A DNA stretch of 64,000 nt from positions 33,232-97,231 of the forward strand of contig DATBGO010000316.1 of NCBI GenBank assembly GCA_036558005.1, given 5' to 3'. Of the stretch, positions 9,183-18,731 are shown piece by piece. Each line of letters begins with the position of its first letter. Positions within the stretch are counted from its first letter, which is position 1. The notes beneath the pieces are model-generated. The model was not told where the DNA came from and searched no databases. It saw only the letters and a program-made list of their open reading frames with translations. This DNA is from DATBGO01 sp036558005 (GTDB taxonomy: Bacteria > Actinomycetota > Actinomycetes > Streptosporangiales > Streptosporangiaceae). The position numbers and the translations under genes were made by a program.

Positions 9183-10361
9183 TCAGTAAACAGGCAGTGA
9201 CGAATCGATCTGATTGACCCAGGCGAGAACGCCGCCGCCAAGGTGTACCGCGTCGGAGAACCCGGCGTTCTTCACCACGGCGAGGCACTCAGCGCTGCGG
9301 GCGCCGCTCTTGCAGTGCAGCACAATCTGCCGGTCCTGCGGAAGCCGCTCCAGCGCCGCCCCGGACAGGAACTGGTCCTTGGGGATGAGCACCGATCCGG
9401 GAATGGAGACGATCTCATACTCGTTCGGCTCCCTGACGTCCACCAGGAAGACGCCCTCGTCGCTGTCGAGCATTTCCTTCAGCTGCGCGGCGGTAATCGT
9501 CGAGCCCGACGCGGCCTGCTGTGCGTCCTGCGAAACCGCGCCGCAGAAGGCCTCGTAGTCAATCAGCTCCGTGATCGTCGGGTTCTTGCCGCAGACCGGG
9601 CACTCGGGGTCCTTCTTGACCTGCAGCGAGCGGTAACTCATCTCCAGCGCGTCGTAGATCATCAGCCGCCCTGCCAGCGGCTCGCCGACCCCGGTGATGA
9701 CCTTGATCGCCTCGTTGACCTGGATCGATCCGATGGATGCGCACAGCACGCCGAGCACGCCGCCCTCCGCGCAGGAGGGCACCATCCCCGGTGGCGGCGG
9801 CTCGGGGTACAGGCACCGGTAGCAGGGCCCGTGCTCGGCCCAGAAAACGCTGGCCTGCCCGTCGAAACGGTAGATCGACCCCCACACGTACGGCTTGCGC
9901 AGCAGCACGCACGCGTCATTGACCAGGTACCTGGTCGCGAAGTTGTCGGTGCCGTCCACGATCAGGTCGTATTGCGCGAAGATCTCCAGCGCGTTGTCAG
10001 AATCCAGGTGCGTTTCGTGCAGCACCACATTGACGTGGGGATTGATCTCCCTGATGCTGTCCCTGGCCGACCCGGCCTTCGACCGGCCGACGTCGGACTG
10101 ACCGTGGATTACCTGGCGCTGCAGGTTTGACTCGTCGACCACGTCGAAGTCGACAATGCCCAGCGTGCCGACCCCGGCGGCGGCCAGGTAAAGCAGCGCG
10201 GGCGAACCGAGGCCGCCAGCGCCGACGCAAAGCACCTTGGCGTTCTTCAGGCGTTTCTGCCCCGTCATGCCGATCTCCGGGATGATGAGGTGCCGTGAAT
10301 AACGCCGCACTTCATCGACGGTGAGCTCGGCAGCTGGCGAGACGAGCGGTGGCAGCGACAC
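9183..10361 (-). CDS. moeZ: MoeZ: adenylyltransferase/sulfurtransferase
   Basis: 392 residues, an E1-like ThiF/MoeB adenylation domain followed by a rhodanese domain. Nucleotide-binding GAGGLGS at 47-53; two CxxC zinc pairs (CYRCLYP and CPVCGKN); rhodanese active-site Cys350 in HCKSGARS. It activates the C-terminal glycine of ubiquitin-like sulfur carriers (MoaD, ThiS, CysO) and adds sulfur, feeding molybdopterin and other thiolation pathways. The start is GTG at 10361 (protein begins VSLPPLVSPAAEL, as in actinomycete homologues) with CGGGAG upstream; an in-frame upstream start at 10466 would add 35 residues of non-conserved sequence. Single gene, read away from the Rv3235-like gene. Confidence 0.93.
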   Translation of the reverse strand: MSLPPLVSPAAELTVDEVRRYSRHLIIPEIGMTGQKRLKNAKVLCVGAGGLGSPALLYLAAAGVGTLGIVDFDVVDESNLQRQVIHGQSDVGRSKAGSARDSIREINPHVNVVLHETHLDSDNALEIFAQYDLIVDGTDNFATRYLVNDACVLLRKPYVWGSIYRFDGQASVFWAEHGPCYRCLYPEPPPPGMVPSCAEGGVLGVLCASIGSIQVNEAIKVITGVGEPLAGRLMIYDALEMSYRSLQVKKDPECPVCGKNPTITELIDYEAFCGAVSQDAQQAASGSTITAAQLKEMLDSDEGVFLVDVREPNEYEIVSIPGSVLIPKDQFLSGAALERLPQDRQIVLHCKSGARSAECLAVVKNAGFSDAVHLGGGVLAWVNQIDSSLPVY

Positions 10362-10652
10362 TGGGCCTACTCCCGGACGGGCCCGCCGCGGCGGGCGACT
10401 GAGGTCTTTGGCCGGACTCTTATCCAGCCCGGCACACGGTGTCAACCAGGCGGGAAGGCCAGGCATTCCGCCCGGTGGCCGGGCCCGGGCCCGGTTTGCC
10501 CGGCTGGCACGCCGTACCCGGCCTGATGCGAATTGTCACCGGTGCCGAGTACAACACCAGATATGCCAGAACGGGATGCTCACCCCGGTCAGCCTTCCGA
10601 TAGCCGGGCACTCCCTGACTGACTGAACCCTGCCATGTTCCCGGAGGTCAGA

Positions 10653-11429
10653 TTGCCAACCCAGCCGACGAACCCGCGGCAGGGACCCGCGGGGCCGCTG
10701 CGCCCGCACATCCTGCCGTTAGCACCTGGTGACATCAGGCCGCCTGATCAGCGCCGGCCGCTCCCCGATGCCGCCGCGGTCCGCAGGCTGGAGATACCAG
10801 ACCACGCCCCGCCCTACGACGACGAACTCCCCGCACCCGCCCCCGGGCTGGTCCCCGCCGCGCCGTCCGGCAACACGGCGCCGCCTCGTCCCGCACCCCG
10901 GTCAGACAACGGCGGGACCACCGGACCCGCACCCCGGCCAGACAACGCCGCGACCGGTCGTCCCGCACCCCGGCCAGACAACGCCGCGTCACCCGGTCCC
11001 GCACCCCGGCCGGGCAAGCCTCCGGCGGCGCCGGGACCGGCTCCGGGCCAGCCCGGGCGGCCAGGCGGCAGCAAGCAGGCCGGGGCGTGGCCCGGCCAGT
11101 TCGCCCAGGTGCTCGCCGAGACGCTGGCCGGGCAGCGGTCCTCCCGCCAGCTGGTGCCGTGGACGACCGATCAGGCCCGCCAGCGCATCCGGCTGCTCGG
11201 CGCGCAGCTGTCGGCCAGCCACCGGCCGGTCGTGCACCGCCCGGTCGTGCAGCGGGTGCTGGCCTCGCACCCGGTGCCGGGCGTCGTCGAGATGACCGTC
11301 GTGGTGCGGTTCGGCAGCCGGATCCAGGCGCTGGCGATCCGGCTGGAACAGCAGCCAGCCCAGCCGCCCGCACCCGGCCGCCTGGCCCGCCCGCAGCGCT
11401 GGCGCTGCACCGCCGTCGAAGCGGCCTGA
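10653..11429 (+). CDS. Rv3235 family protein
   Basis: 258 residues. The C-terminal 120 residues match the small actinobacterial family named after Rv3235, found near secA: QFAQVLAETLAGQR, LVPWTTDQARQRIR, PVPGVVEMTVVVRFG, WRCTAVEAA. Function unknown; probably cytoplasmic. The N-terminal half is a Pro-rich disordered region with tandem PAPRPDNAA-type repeats at about 10890-11010 (PAPRSDN, PAPRPDN twice, PAPRPGK). Start: TTG at 10653 has GGAGG 4-8 bases upstream; ATG at 10635 would add 6 residues but has no ribosome site. Convergent with secA. Confidence 0.8.
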   Translation: MPTQPTNPRQGPAGPLRPHILPLAPGDIRPPDQRRPLPDAAAVRRLEIPDHAPPYDDELPAPAPGLVPAAPSGNTAPPRPAPRSDNGGTTGPAPRPDNAATGRPAPRPDNAASPGPAPRPGKPPAAPGPAPGQPGRPGGSKQAGAWPGQFAQVLAETLAGQRSSRQLVPWTTDQARQRIRLLGAQLSASHRPVVHRPVVQRVLASHPVPGVVEMTVVVRFGSRIQALAIRLEQQPAQPPAPGRLARPQRWRCTAVEAA

Positions 11430-11437
11430 CCCCGGCC

Positions 11438-11476
11438 GCACCCCCGCAGGCCGGCCATCCGGTCCGGCGGGGGTGC
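11438..11476. terminator. Bidirectional terminator hairpin
   Basis: Perfect 10-base inverted repeat GCACCCCCGC / GCGGGGGTGC (11438-11447 and 11467-11476) with a 19-base loop, in the 66-base gap between the convergent Rv3235-like gene and secA. There is no U-tract, as is common in high-GC actinomycetes. Confidence 0.7.
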
Positions 11477-11495
11477 CGGGAGGCTAGCCGTGCGG

Positions 11496-14489
11496 TTAGC
11501 GGTTACGCGGGTCGCCGTGGCACTGCTTGAACTTCTTGCCTGAGCCGCAGGGGCAGGGGGCGTTGCGCCCGACCCGGGAGAAGTCGCCGCCGCCGCCCGA
11601 CTCGGTGTGCCGCTCGGCCTGGCCGGGGACGTCCGAGCTCGGCGAGGTGTACTGGAGCTGGCTCGGCCGCCGGGGCCCCAGTCCGGGCGGGACCGCGGGG
11701 CCACCTTGCGCGGGCTGCCCGGCGGCCGCCTCGCCAGCCTGGCCCGCGGCGGCCCGGTGCCGCCCGCGGCCGGCCGTCCGCGTACCACCCCGGCCCGCAC
11801 CGGCCTGGCCGGCACTCCCCCGGCCGGCACCGCCCTGGCCGGCACCGCCCTGGCCGGCACCGCCGCCCGCGCCGCCCAGGGCCGGGCCGCCCTGACCGGT
11901 CCCGGGCAGGACCGTCCCCGCCGTGCCCGGCAGGGCCGCGGCCCCGTCGGGCGCGGCCTCCTCGGTGATCGGGCTCTCCATCACCTGCACCTGGACGTTG
12001 AACAGGCTGCCGACGGACTCCTCCTTGATGCCTTCCTTCATCGCGTCGAACATCTGGTAGCCCTCGTTCTGGTACTCCACCAGCGGGTCGCGCTGCGCCC
12101 AGGCCCGCAGCGTGATGCCCTCCCGCAGGTAGTCCATCTCGTAGAGGTGCTCGCGCCACTTGCGGTCCAGTACCGACAAGACGACCTGCCGCTCCAGGTT
12201 GCGCATGACCTCCGGGGTGAACTCCGCTTCCCGCCGGTCATAGGCGTCCTGCGCGTCGGCCGTGATCACCTCGGTCATGAACTCGGTGGACAGCCCGGCC
12301 TTCTCCCCGCCGGCTTCCTCGATGAGCTGGCCCTGGGTGATCCCGATCGGGTACAGCTGCCGGAACGCCCGCCACAGCTGGTCCAGGTCCCACTCCTCGG
12401 GGAAGCCCTCGCTGGTCGCGCCCGCCACGTAGCCGCCGATCACGTCGTCGACCATGCCGCGGATCTGCTCGTGCATGTCGGCGCCTTCGAGCACCTGCCT
12501 GCGCTCGCCGTAGATGACCTGCCGCTGCCGGTTCATCACGTCGTCGTACTTCAGCAGGTCCTTCCTGATCTCGAAGTTCTGCTGCTCCACCTGGGTCTGG
12601 GCGGACCTGATCGACCGGGTGACGGTCTTGGACTCGATCGGTACGTCCGGCGGCGTCTTCAGCCACTCCATGATGTGCGCGACCTTGTCCGCGTTGAACA
12701 TCCGCATCAGGTCGTCCTCGAGCGACAGGTAGAACCTGGACTCACCCGGGTCACCCTGCCGCCCGGACCGGCCGCGCAGCTGGTTGTCGATCCGCCGTGA
12801 CTCGTGCCGCTCGGTGCCCAGCACGTACAGCCCGCCCGCGGCGACGACCTCCTCGTGCTCCTCGGCCACCGCACGCCGGGCCTTGTCGACCGCCTCGGGC
12901 CAGGCCGCCTCGAAGTCCTCCGGCGACTCCACCGGGGACAGGCCGCGGTGGTGCAGTTCCAGGTCGGCGATGAACTCGGGGTTGCCGCCGAGCATGATGT
13001 CGGTACCACGGCCGGCCATGTTGGTCGCCACCGTCACCGCGCCCTTGCGGCCGGCCTGGGCCACGATCGCGGCTTCCCGCTCGTGGTACTTCGCGTTCAG
13101 GACCTCGTGCGGGATGCCCCGGCGCTTGAGCATCTTGGACACCAGCTCGGATTTCTCCACGCTGGTCGTGCCGACCAGCACCGGCTGGCCGGCCGCGTGC
13201 CGCTCGGCGATGTACTCGACGCACGCCTCGAACTTGGCCTGCACCGTCTGGTAGACCATGTCGGCCTGGTCGTCGCGGATCATCGGCATGTTGGTCGGGA
13301 TCGGCACCACGCCGAGCTTGTAGGTCCCGTGGAACTCGTTGGCCTCGGTCTGCGCCGTACCGGTCATCCCGGCGAGCTTGTCGTAGAGCCGGAAGTAGTT
13401 CTGCAGCGTGATCGTGGCCAGCGTCTGGTTCTCGTCCTTGATCTGGACGCCTTCCTTGGCCTCGATCGCCTGGTGCATGCCCTCGCTGTAGCGCCGGCCG
13501 TGCAGGATGCGGCCGGTGAACTCGTCGACGATCAGGACCTCGCCGCTCATGACGACGTAGTCCTTGTCCTTCTTGTACAGCTCCTTCGCCTTGATCGCGT
13601 TGTTCAGGAAGCTGACCAGCGGGGTGTTGACCGAGTCGTACAGGTTGTCGATGCCGAGCCAGTCCTCGACCTTCTCGACGCCGGCCTCCATGATGCCGAC
13701 GGTCCGCTTCTTCTCGTCGACCTCGTAGTCGCCCTCGCCGTCCTCGCCGCGCCGCAGCCGGGGCGCGATCTTGGCGAACTCCAGGTACCAGCGGCTGTTC
13801 TGGTCGGCCGGACCGCTGATGATCAGCGGGGTCCGCGCCTCGTCGATGAGGATGGAGTCAACCTCGTCGACGACCGCGTAGCTGTGGCCGCGCTGGACGC
13901 AATCCTCCAGGCTCCAGGCCATGTTGTCGCGCAGGTAGTCGAACCCGAACTCGTTGTTGGTGCCGTAGGTAATGTCGGCGTTGTACTGCTTGCGCCGCTC
14001 GTCCGGCTCCATCTGCGCCAGGATCACGCCGACCTCGAGGCCGAGGAAGTGGTGGATCCGGCCCATCCATTCCGAGTCCCGCTTGGCCAGGTAGTCGTTG
14101 ACGGTGACGATGTGCACGCCCTTGCCCGCCAGCGCGTTCAGGTACGCGGGCAGCACCCCGGTCAGGGTCTTGCCCTCACCGGTCTTCATCTCCGCGATGT
14201 TGCCCATGTGCAGCGCGGCCCCGCCCATCAGCTGCACGTCGAAGTGCCGCTGGCCGAGCGTCCGCTTGGCCGCCTCGCGCACCGCGGCGAACGCCTCGGG
14301 CAGCAGGTCGTCCAGTGACTCGCCGTCGGCGTGCCGCTGCTTGAACTCGTCGGTCAGCGCGCGCAGCTCAGCGTCGCTGAGCGCGGCGTAGTCCTCTTCA
14401 ATGGAGTTGACCTGCGATGCGATCCGCTTGAGCTTGCGCAGGATCTTGCCTTCGCCGGCGCGAAGGACACTATCGATAATGACTGGCAC
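11496..14489 (-). CDS. secA: Preprotein translocase ATPase SecA
   Basis: 997 residues. Full SecA: Walker A region MKTGEGKTLT at 101-110, Walker B DEVDSILIDEA from 208, GRGTDIMLGG, LRGRSGRQGDPGESRF, then a C-terminal zinc-binding tail CPCGSGKKFKQCHG that contacts SecB or ribosome. It drives export through SecYEG. GTG start at 14489 with GAGGAG about 11 bases upstream. Odd: before the zinc tail there is a disordered linker of Gly/Ala/Gln/Arg repeats (GGAGQ type, minus-strand bases about 11760-11880). Single-gene unit, convergent with the Rv3235-like gene and divergent from a small membrane protein. Confidence 0.97.
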   Translation of the reverse strand: MPVIIDSVLRAGEGKILRKLKRIASQVNSIEEDYAALSDAELRALTDEFKQRHADGESLDDLLPEAFAAVREAAKRTLGQRHFDVQLMGGAALHMGNIAEMKTGEGKTLTGVLPAYLNALAGKGVHIVTVNDYLAKRDSEWMGRIHHFLGLEVGVILAQMEPDERRKQYNADITYGTNNEFGFDYLRDNMAWSLEDCVQRGHSYAVVDEVDSILIDEARTPLIISGPADQNSRWYLEFAKIAPRLRRGEDGEGDYEVDEKKRTVGIMEAGVEKVEDWLGIDNLYDSVNTPLVSFLNNAIKAKELYKKDKDYVVMSGEVLIVDEFTGRILHGRRYSEGMHQAIEAKEGVQIKDENQTLATITLQNYFRLYDKLAGMTGTAQTEANEFHGTYKLGVVPIPTNMPMIRDDQADMVYQTVQAKFEACVEYIAERHAAGQPVLVGTTSVEKSELVSKMLKRRGIPHEVLNAKYHEREAAIVAQAGRKGAVTVATNMAGRGTDIMLGGNPEFIADLELHHRGLSPVESPEDFEAAWPEAVDKARRAVAEEHEEVVAAGGLYVLGTERHESRRIDNQLRGRSGRQGDPGESRFYLSLEDDLMRMFNADKVAHIMEWLKTPPDVPIESKTVTRSIRSAQTQVEQQNFEIRKDLLKYDDVMNRQRQVIYGERRQVLEGADMHEQIRGMVDDVIGGYVAGATSEGFPEEWDLDQLWRAFRQLYPIGITQGQLIEEAGGEKAGLSTEFMTEVITADAQDAYDRREAEFTPEVMRNLERQVVLSVLDRKWREHLYEMDYLREGITLRAWAQRDPLVEYQNEGYQMFDAMKEGIKEESVGSLFNVQVQVMESPITEEAAPDGAAALPGTAGTVLPGTGQGGPALGGAGGGAGQGGAGQGGAGRGSAGQAGAGRGGTRTAGRGRHRAAAGQAGEAAAGQPAQGGPAVPPGLGPRRPSQLQYTSPSSDVPGQAERHTESGGGGDFSRVGRNAPCPCGSGKKFKQCHGDPRNR

Positions 14490-14740
14490 TTCCGTTCGCG
14501 CTCCTCGCGGATCGACTGGTTGCTGGCCGGCTTGCCGCGGCCGCAGTCATAACGCTGGCCGGGCAGGTCGAGAGCGCGGCGCTCTCCGGCACACCGTATA
14601 TACAGCCATGGTAGGCGAGCCGCGGGCCGAATCCGAGCCCATCACCGGCGGGCAGGCCGGGGGCCGGGTACACGAGCACGTCAGGGGATCGCCACAATGT
14701 TAGGCACGGCGGGTCAGCCGGACGAGAGGAGCACCGCGCA

Positions 14741-15040
14741 ATGTCCAACCAGGTGGAGCCGGGAACCATCGGCGCAGCGCCCGAGCCGGCCGAATCCGGC
14801 CACCGGCAGCAGCTCGCCGGGCTCAGCCAGGAACCTGACAGCCCGTGGTCACCGCCGCGCCCCTACCACGGGCGCACGGTGTCGTGGGTGGCCGTGTCCC
14901 TCATCATGGTCGCGTTCCTGATCGGCGGCCTCGCGCTGATCTTCGGGCCGACCTGGTGGCTGTTCTGGGTCAGCATCGGGATCGCCGCCGTCGGCGGCCT
15001 GATCGCGCTGTTCACCAACATCTTCGAGGACTGGTACTAA
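14741..15040 (+). CDS. Small two-helix membrane protein (HGxxPAAW family)
   Basis: 99 residues: a polar N-terminus of about 45 residues, the HGRTVSW motif corresponding to HGxxPAAW of this actinobacterial family, then two transmembrane helices (about 47-68 and 72-93). Function unknown. GAGAGGAG upstream of the ATG supports the start. Divergent from secA over a 250-base gap that contains GTATATAC at about 14,594, a possible promoter element for either gene. Confidence 0.8.
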   Translation: MSNQVEPGTIGAAPEPAESGHRQQLAGLSQEPDSPWSPPRPYHGRTVSWVAVSLIMVAFLIGGLALIFGPTWWLFWVSIGIAAVGGLIALFTNIFEDWY

Positions 15041-15125
15041 ACCGCCTGCCCCCGCCCGGCTCCGCCTGACCAGCCGCCCGCGCCTGCGCGCCGGGTATGT
15101 CGTAGCCACCGGCTAGGCTCCAGCC

Positions 15126-16421
15126 GTGGCCAGCCTCCCCCAGCCAGCGCCCGAGCTGACGCTGACCCCCGACGACGTCCGGCTGATGACACTGCGGGCG
15201 CAAGGCCTGATCGGCACCGGGATCCGCCGCGGCGGCGTGCCCGCCATGCTGCGCCGGGTCGGTGCCGTCCAGCTGGACACGATCAGCGTGCTGGCCCGCT
15301 CGCACGAGCTGGTCGCCTACGCCAGGCTCGGCTCGATCCCCCGGCAGCGGATCGAGCGCGCCTACTGGCACCCGCGCCAGCCGCAGGCGTTCGAGTACTG
15401 GTCGCACGCGGCGTGCGTCCTGCCCGCCGAGGAGTGGCCGTTCTACGGCTTCCGGCGCCGTGCCTTCCTGGCCAGGGGCATGCGCTGGCACGAGGTGCCC
15501 GAGCGCGCCTGCCAGGAGGTGCTGGCCCGGCTGCGCGCCGAGGGCCCGCTGACCGCGACCCAGCTCGGCGGGGCCAAGAGCGGCGGCGAGTGGTGGGACT
15601 GGTCGGAGACGAAGATCGCGGTCGAGTGGCTGCTCGACACCGGCGAGGTCATCTGCACCCGCAGGACCGGCTGGCGACGGCTCTATGACCTGCCCGGGCG
15701 GGTGCTGCCCGCCGAGTTGCTGGCCGCCGAGCCCGGCGACGCCGAGTGCATCAGCCACCTGGTCGGTGTCACCGCCGCGGCGCTCGGCGTGGTCACCCGC
15801 GCGGACCTGCTCGACTACCAGCGGCTGCGCGAACACGGCGGGCCGGGCGAGCGGGCGATCTCGCTGGAGGAAGCCGCCGCCAAGGCCGGCCTGGTCCCGG
15901 TGCTGATCGAGGGCGCCGCCAGGGTGGCCGGGCGGCCCCGGTCAAGCCAGTCCGCCGCCAGCCGTACCAGCCTGGCGGGCCGCACCGCGGCGCCGGTACC
16001 CGGCTGGGCCGACCCGGCGGCCCTGGCCGCCGCGCAGGGGGGTGCGCCCCCCGGGCGGCACCGGGTGACGCTGCTGTCGCCGTTCGACTCGCTGATCTGG
16101 GACCGGAAGCGGACGCTGCGGCTGTTCGGGTTCGAGCACAGCCTGGAGGCGTACCTGCCGAAGGACAAGCGAGTGCACGGGTACTACACGATGCCGCTGC
16201 TGGCCGGCGGCCGGCTGGCTGGCCGGGCCGACCCGGCCAGGGAGGGCGCCACCCTGGTCGCCCGCCAGCTCTCGCTGGACTCCGCGGCCGCCGCCCCGGC
16301 GATGGCCAGGGCGCTGCGGGAGGCGGCAGCCTGGGTCGGCTGCGACAACGTGGCGGTCGGCGCCGTCAGGCCGGCCCGGCTGGAGGAGCGGATGCGCCGC
16401 GAGATCGCGGCCGTCAGCTGA
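15126..16421 (+). CDS. Winged-helix DNA glycosylase of the YcaQ/AlkX family
   Basis: 431 residues, HTH_42 family (interstrand crosslink repair glycosylase). It shows VQLDTISVLARSHELVAYARLG-like catalytic region near residue 50; the Gln-Leu-Asp triplet is the QxD motif of the YcaQ (AlkX) subfamily rather than the QxQ of Streptomyces AlkZ. Other family signatures: EYWSHAACVLP and SPFDSLIWDRKR. Expected to excise alkylated bases, including crosslinks, but substrate is inferred. GTG start at 15126. It ends 6 bases before the convergent response-regulator stop; the junction carries TCAGCTGA twice. Confidence 0.85.
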   Translation: MASLPQPAPELTLTPDDVRLMTLRAQGLIGTGIRRGGVPAMLRRVGAVQLDTISVLARSHELVAYARLGSIPRQRIERAYWHPRQPQAFEYWSHAACVLPAEEWPFYGFRRRAFLARGMRWHEVPERACQEVLARLRAEGPLTATQLGGAKSGGEWWDWSETKIAVEWLLDTGEVICTRRTGWRRLYDLPGRVLPAELLAAEPGDAECISHLVGVTAAALGVVTRADLLDYQRLREHGGPGERAISLEEAAAKAGLVPVLIEGAARVAGRPRSSQSAASRTSLAGRTAAPVPGWADPAALAAAQGGAPPGRHRVTLLSPFDSLIWDRKRTLRLFGFEHSLEAYLPKDKRVHGYYTMPLLAGGRLAGRADPAREGATLVARQLSLDSAAAAPAMARALREAAAWVGCDNVAVGAVRPARLEERMRREIAAVS

Positions 16422-16427
16422 CCCTGG

Positions 16428-17144
16428 TCAGCTGAACTCGATCAGCTTCTCCCGCACCGCCACCATGACCGCCTCCATCCGCGAGTGGATCTGCAGCTTC
16501 TCCAGGATGTTGCGGACATGGTTCTTGACCGTGTTCTCGGAGATGAACAGCTCCTTGGCGATGTCGCGGTTGTTCATCCCCCTGGCGACCAGCTTGAGCA
16601 CCTGCATCTCCCGCTCGGTGAGCTTGGGCGCGGGGACTTCCTGCGCCCGCGGCTCGCCCTCGCGCCTGGCCAGGGTCGCGAACTCGGTGAGCAGCTTGCC
16701 CGCCATCGACGGGTTGATCAGCGACTGGCCGCCGTGTACCGACCGGACCGCCTCGGCGACCTCGTCCAGCGGGATGTCCTTGAGCAGGTACCCGCTCGCC
16801 CCGGCCCGGATCGCCTCGAACAGGTCCTCTTCCTCGTCGCTGATGGTCAAGATGATGATCTTGGCGCTGGGCGCCGCTTCCTTCATCGCCCGGCAGGCCT
16901 CGATCCCGCTGCTGCGCGGCATCCTGATGTCCATCAGCACCACGTCGGGCAGCGACTCGGCCGCCTTCTCCACCGCCTCAGCGCCGTCGCTGGCCTGGCC
17001 GACGAGCTCGATGTCCGGCTCAGTCTCCAGGACCATCTCCAGGCCCCGGCGGAACAGCGCATGATCATCGACGATCATGGCGCGGATCGGGTCCGACCGC
17101 GAGGCACCCGCTGGCGTCACGTCACCTGGCTGGGTGTCGCCCAT
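16428..17144 (-). CDS. NarL/LuxR-family response regulator (orphan)
   Basis: 238 residues. Receiver domain with acidic pocket VDDH (25-28) and phospho-acceptor Asp72 (VVLMDIRMP); the output domain has LTEREMQVLKLVARGMNNRDIAKEL and SENTVKNHVRNIL, a LuxR-type helix-turn-helix. ATG at 17144 is preceded by a perfect GAGGAGGTGG site; upstream in-frame sequence to 17387 is non-coding. No histidine kinase is adjacent, so its partner, if any, is elsewhere. It sits between a glycosylase and hpf, as in Streptomyces. Target genes unknown. Confidence 0.92.
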   Translation of the reverse strand: MGDTQPGDVTPAGASRSDPIRAMIVDDHALFRRGLEMVLETEPDIELVGQASDGAEAVEKAAESLPDVVLMDIRMPRSSGIEACRAMKEAAPSAKIIILTISDEEEDLFEAIRAGASGYLLKDIPLDEVAEAVRSVHGGQSLINPSMAGKLLTEFATLARREGEPRAQEVPAPKLTEREMQVLKLVARGMNNRDIAKELFISENTVKNHVRNILEKLQIHSRMEAVMVAVREKLIEFS

Positions 17145-17441
17145 GCCACCTCCTCGCGTTACCGCTCCTGCGATGCCATCCCGGGCACCGCCGGGCAGCC
17201 AGCATTGCCTGGGTCCGCGCCGCCGTGTGATCAAACTCTTGCCGACGTGGGCGCGCTGCGCAAGCACGCCACCCGGACGCCAGCCGGCTGACTGCGGCAC
17301 CGGAATCTGACATCCAGCCACAGTTCGGGGCAGACCGGTAACCCACCGCGCGACCCCCGCACGATACCCGAAGCGGCCGGCGGCCACGCACCGGCCGTGC
17401 CGCGGGCAGCACCGGTCTCCATGGCCGGCCTCAGCCGGGCC

Positions 17442-18305
17442 TCAGCCCGCCGCCACGTCCGTCCGCCGGGCCGCGCCGCGCCCGGCCCGGTGGGCAGCGT
17501 GCCCGTCGGCGGCGGCCGTCAGCGGATCAGCCGCGCTCCCCGCGGCCCGCCCGGCCGGTGGCTCCTCGACCAGGCGGATCACCCCGTACTGATAGCCGCG
17601 GCGCCGGTAGACGACGCTCGGGCAGCCGTCCTCGCAGTCGCGGAACAGGAAGAAGTCGTGGCCAACCAGTTCCATCTCGAACAGGGCCTGGTCGATCGGC
17701 ATCGGCTGGGCCAGGTGGAACTTCTCCCGCACGACCAGCGGGCCGTCGCCTTCCATCTCGATCGGCACGACATCGTCAGCGGCCGTGACCGCGACGCCGG
17801 TCTGCGCCGACGATGCTCCTGGGGCCCGCCCGGCGCCGTCCGGGGAGCCGGGCCTGGCCTGCGGCACGCTCGGCGCTGCGGGCTGCACGCGGGCACCGGG
17901 CCGGGGCCCGGACTGCGCTGCCTCCTCCCCGCTCGCCTCGGCCTGCCCGGGGACCCCGGGGGCGAGTCCTTCGCCCGGCCTGCTGACGGGCGCGGTCCCG
18001 CGCCGGGCCTTGCGCCGGTCGCCGACCCGGCGCAGCCGTGACTCCAGCTTCGCCAGCGCCATGTCCAGCGCCGCGAACCGGTCCTGGCCAGCGGCCTCAG
18101 CGCGGATGGCCGGCCCGCGCGAGGTGATGGTCAGCTCCACTCGTTCCCTGCGGTCCGCCTGACGCGGATTGTGCTCCGCGGATACCTCAACGTCGACCCT
18201 GATGGCTTTGCTGTCTAGCTTCCCGATCTTGCTGAGCTTCACTGTGGCGCGCTCACGAAAGCGCTCCTGCACATCGGTGTGCCGGCCTTTGAAGATGATG
18301 TCCAC
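17442..18305 (-). CDS. hpf: Long-form ribosome hibernation promoting factor
   Basis: 287 residues. N-terminal S30AE domain (GRHTDVQERFRERATVKLSKIGKLD; arginine/lysine-rich GDRRKARRG), an alanine/proline-rich linker of about 80 residues, then the C-terminal dimerisation domain (VREKFHLAQPM, LVGHDFFLFRD, RRGYQYGVIRL). Long HPF pairs 70S ribosomes into 100S dimers in stationary phase. GTG at 18305 (VDIIFKGRH) is preceded by AAGGGGG. The linker is longer than usual. Followed by about 25 Ala/Gly-rich residues after the domain. Confidence 0.93.
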   Translation of the reverse strand: MDIIFKGRHTDVQERFRERATVKLSKIGKLDSKAIRVDVEVSAEHNPRQADRRERVELTITSRGPAIRAEAAGQDRFAALDMALAKLESRLRRVGDRRKARRGTAPVSRPGEGLAPGVPGQAEASGEEAAQSGPRPGARVQPAAPSVPQARPGSPDGAGRAPGASSAQTGVAVTAADDVVPIEMEGDGPLVVREKFHLAQPMPIDQALFEMELVGHDFFLFRDCEDGCPSVVYRRRGYQYGVIRLVEEPPAGRAAGSAADPLTAAADGHAAHRAGRGAARRTDVAAG

Positions 18306-18731
18306 TCCGGACCCCCTTCTGCCCGCGTCGAGGGTGACACCCGCCCGGCCGACCTGGTCTTCTACCCCACATTCGCCTGCTGAGGGGCTCGCGGCCACCA
18401 TGTGCCACTACTACCCTTCTCCCTACCCAGGGGACGTCGGATCCCCCGGCGGGGCAGGACTTACTTCTAAGCCGCACCGTGATCAGTCGACGAGAAGTCG
18501 CCTTACGTGGGCCGTTTCGCCTGCGGCTGGCATCGGCTTGCCAAGGCGGGCGCCCCGTTCGGGGGCACGCCCGCCCGGCGCAACCACGGACCCGGGCGGA
18601 TGCCATGACACGAACGCTAGCCCGAGAACCCGCCGATGTCAGGTGAGCACATCCGGCAAGCTCAGCGCCCCGCGCCGCCCGGTCCCTGGCAACGAGCCCG
18701 CGATGGCCGGCGGCCGGGCGAGGGAGGCGGA
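18306..18731. other. Intergenic region between hpf and lpqB
   Basis: 426 bases upstream of hpf and downstream of lpqB. It must hold the hpf promoter and contains a strong hairpin at 18545-18575. No coding frame is convincing. In Streptomyces a ComF-family phosphoribosyltransferase gene usually sits here; I find no such gene or remnant. Confidence 0.5.
18545..18575. terminator. Hairpin terminator downstream of lpqB
   Basis: GGCGGGCG pairs with CGCCCGCC, and inside it CCCC-GTTC-GGGG pairs with a small bulge. It lies about 160 bases past the lpqB stop and is likely the end of the mtnA-mtrA-mtrB-lpqB transcript. Confidence 0.55.

Noticed and set aside
14594..14601. GTATATAC as a clear secA promoter or operator
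   Set aside because: An 8-base palindrome alone, with no matching -35 box or second site, is too little to call.
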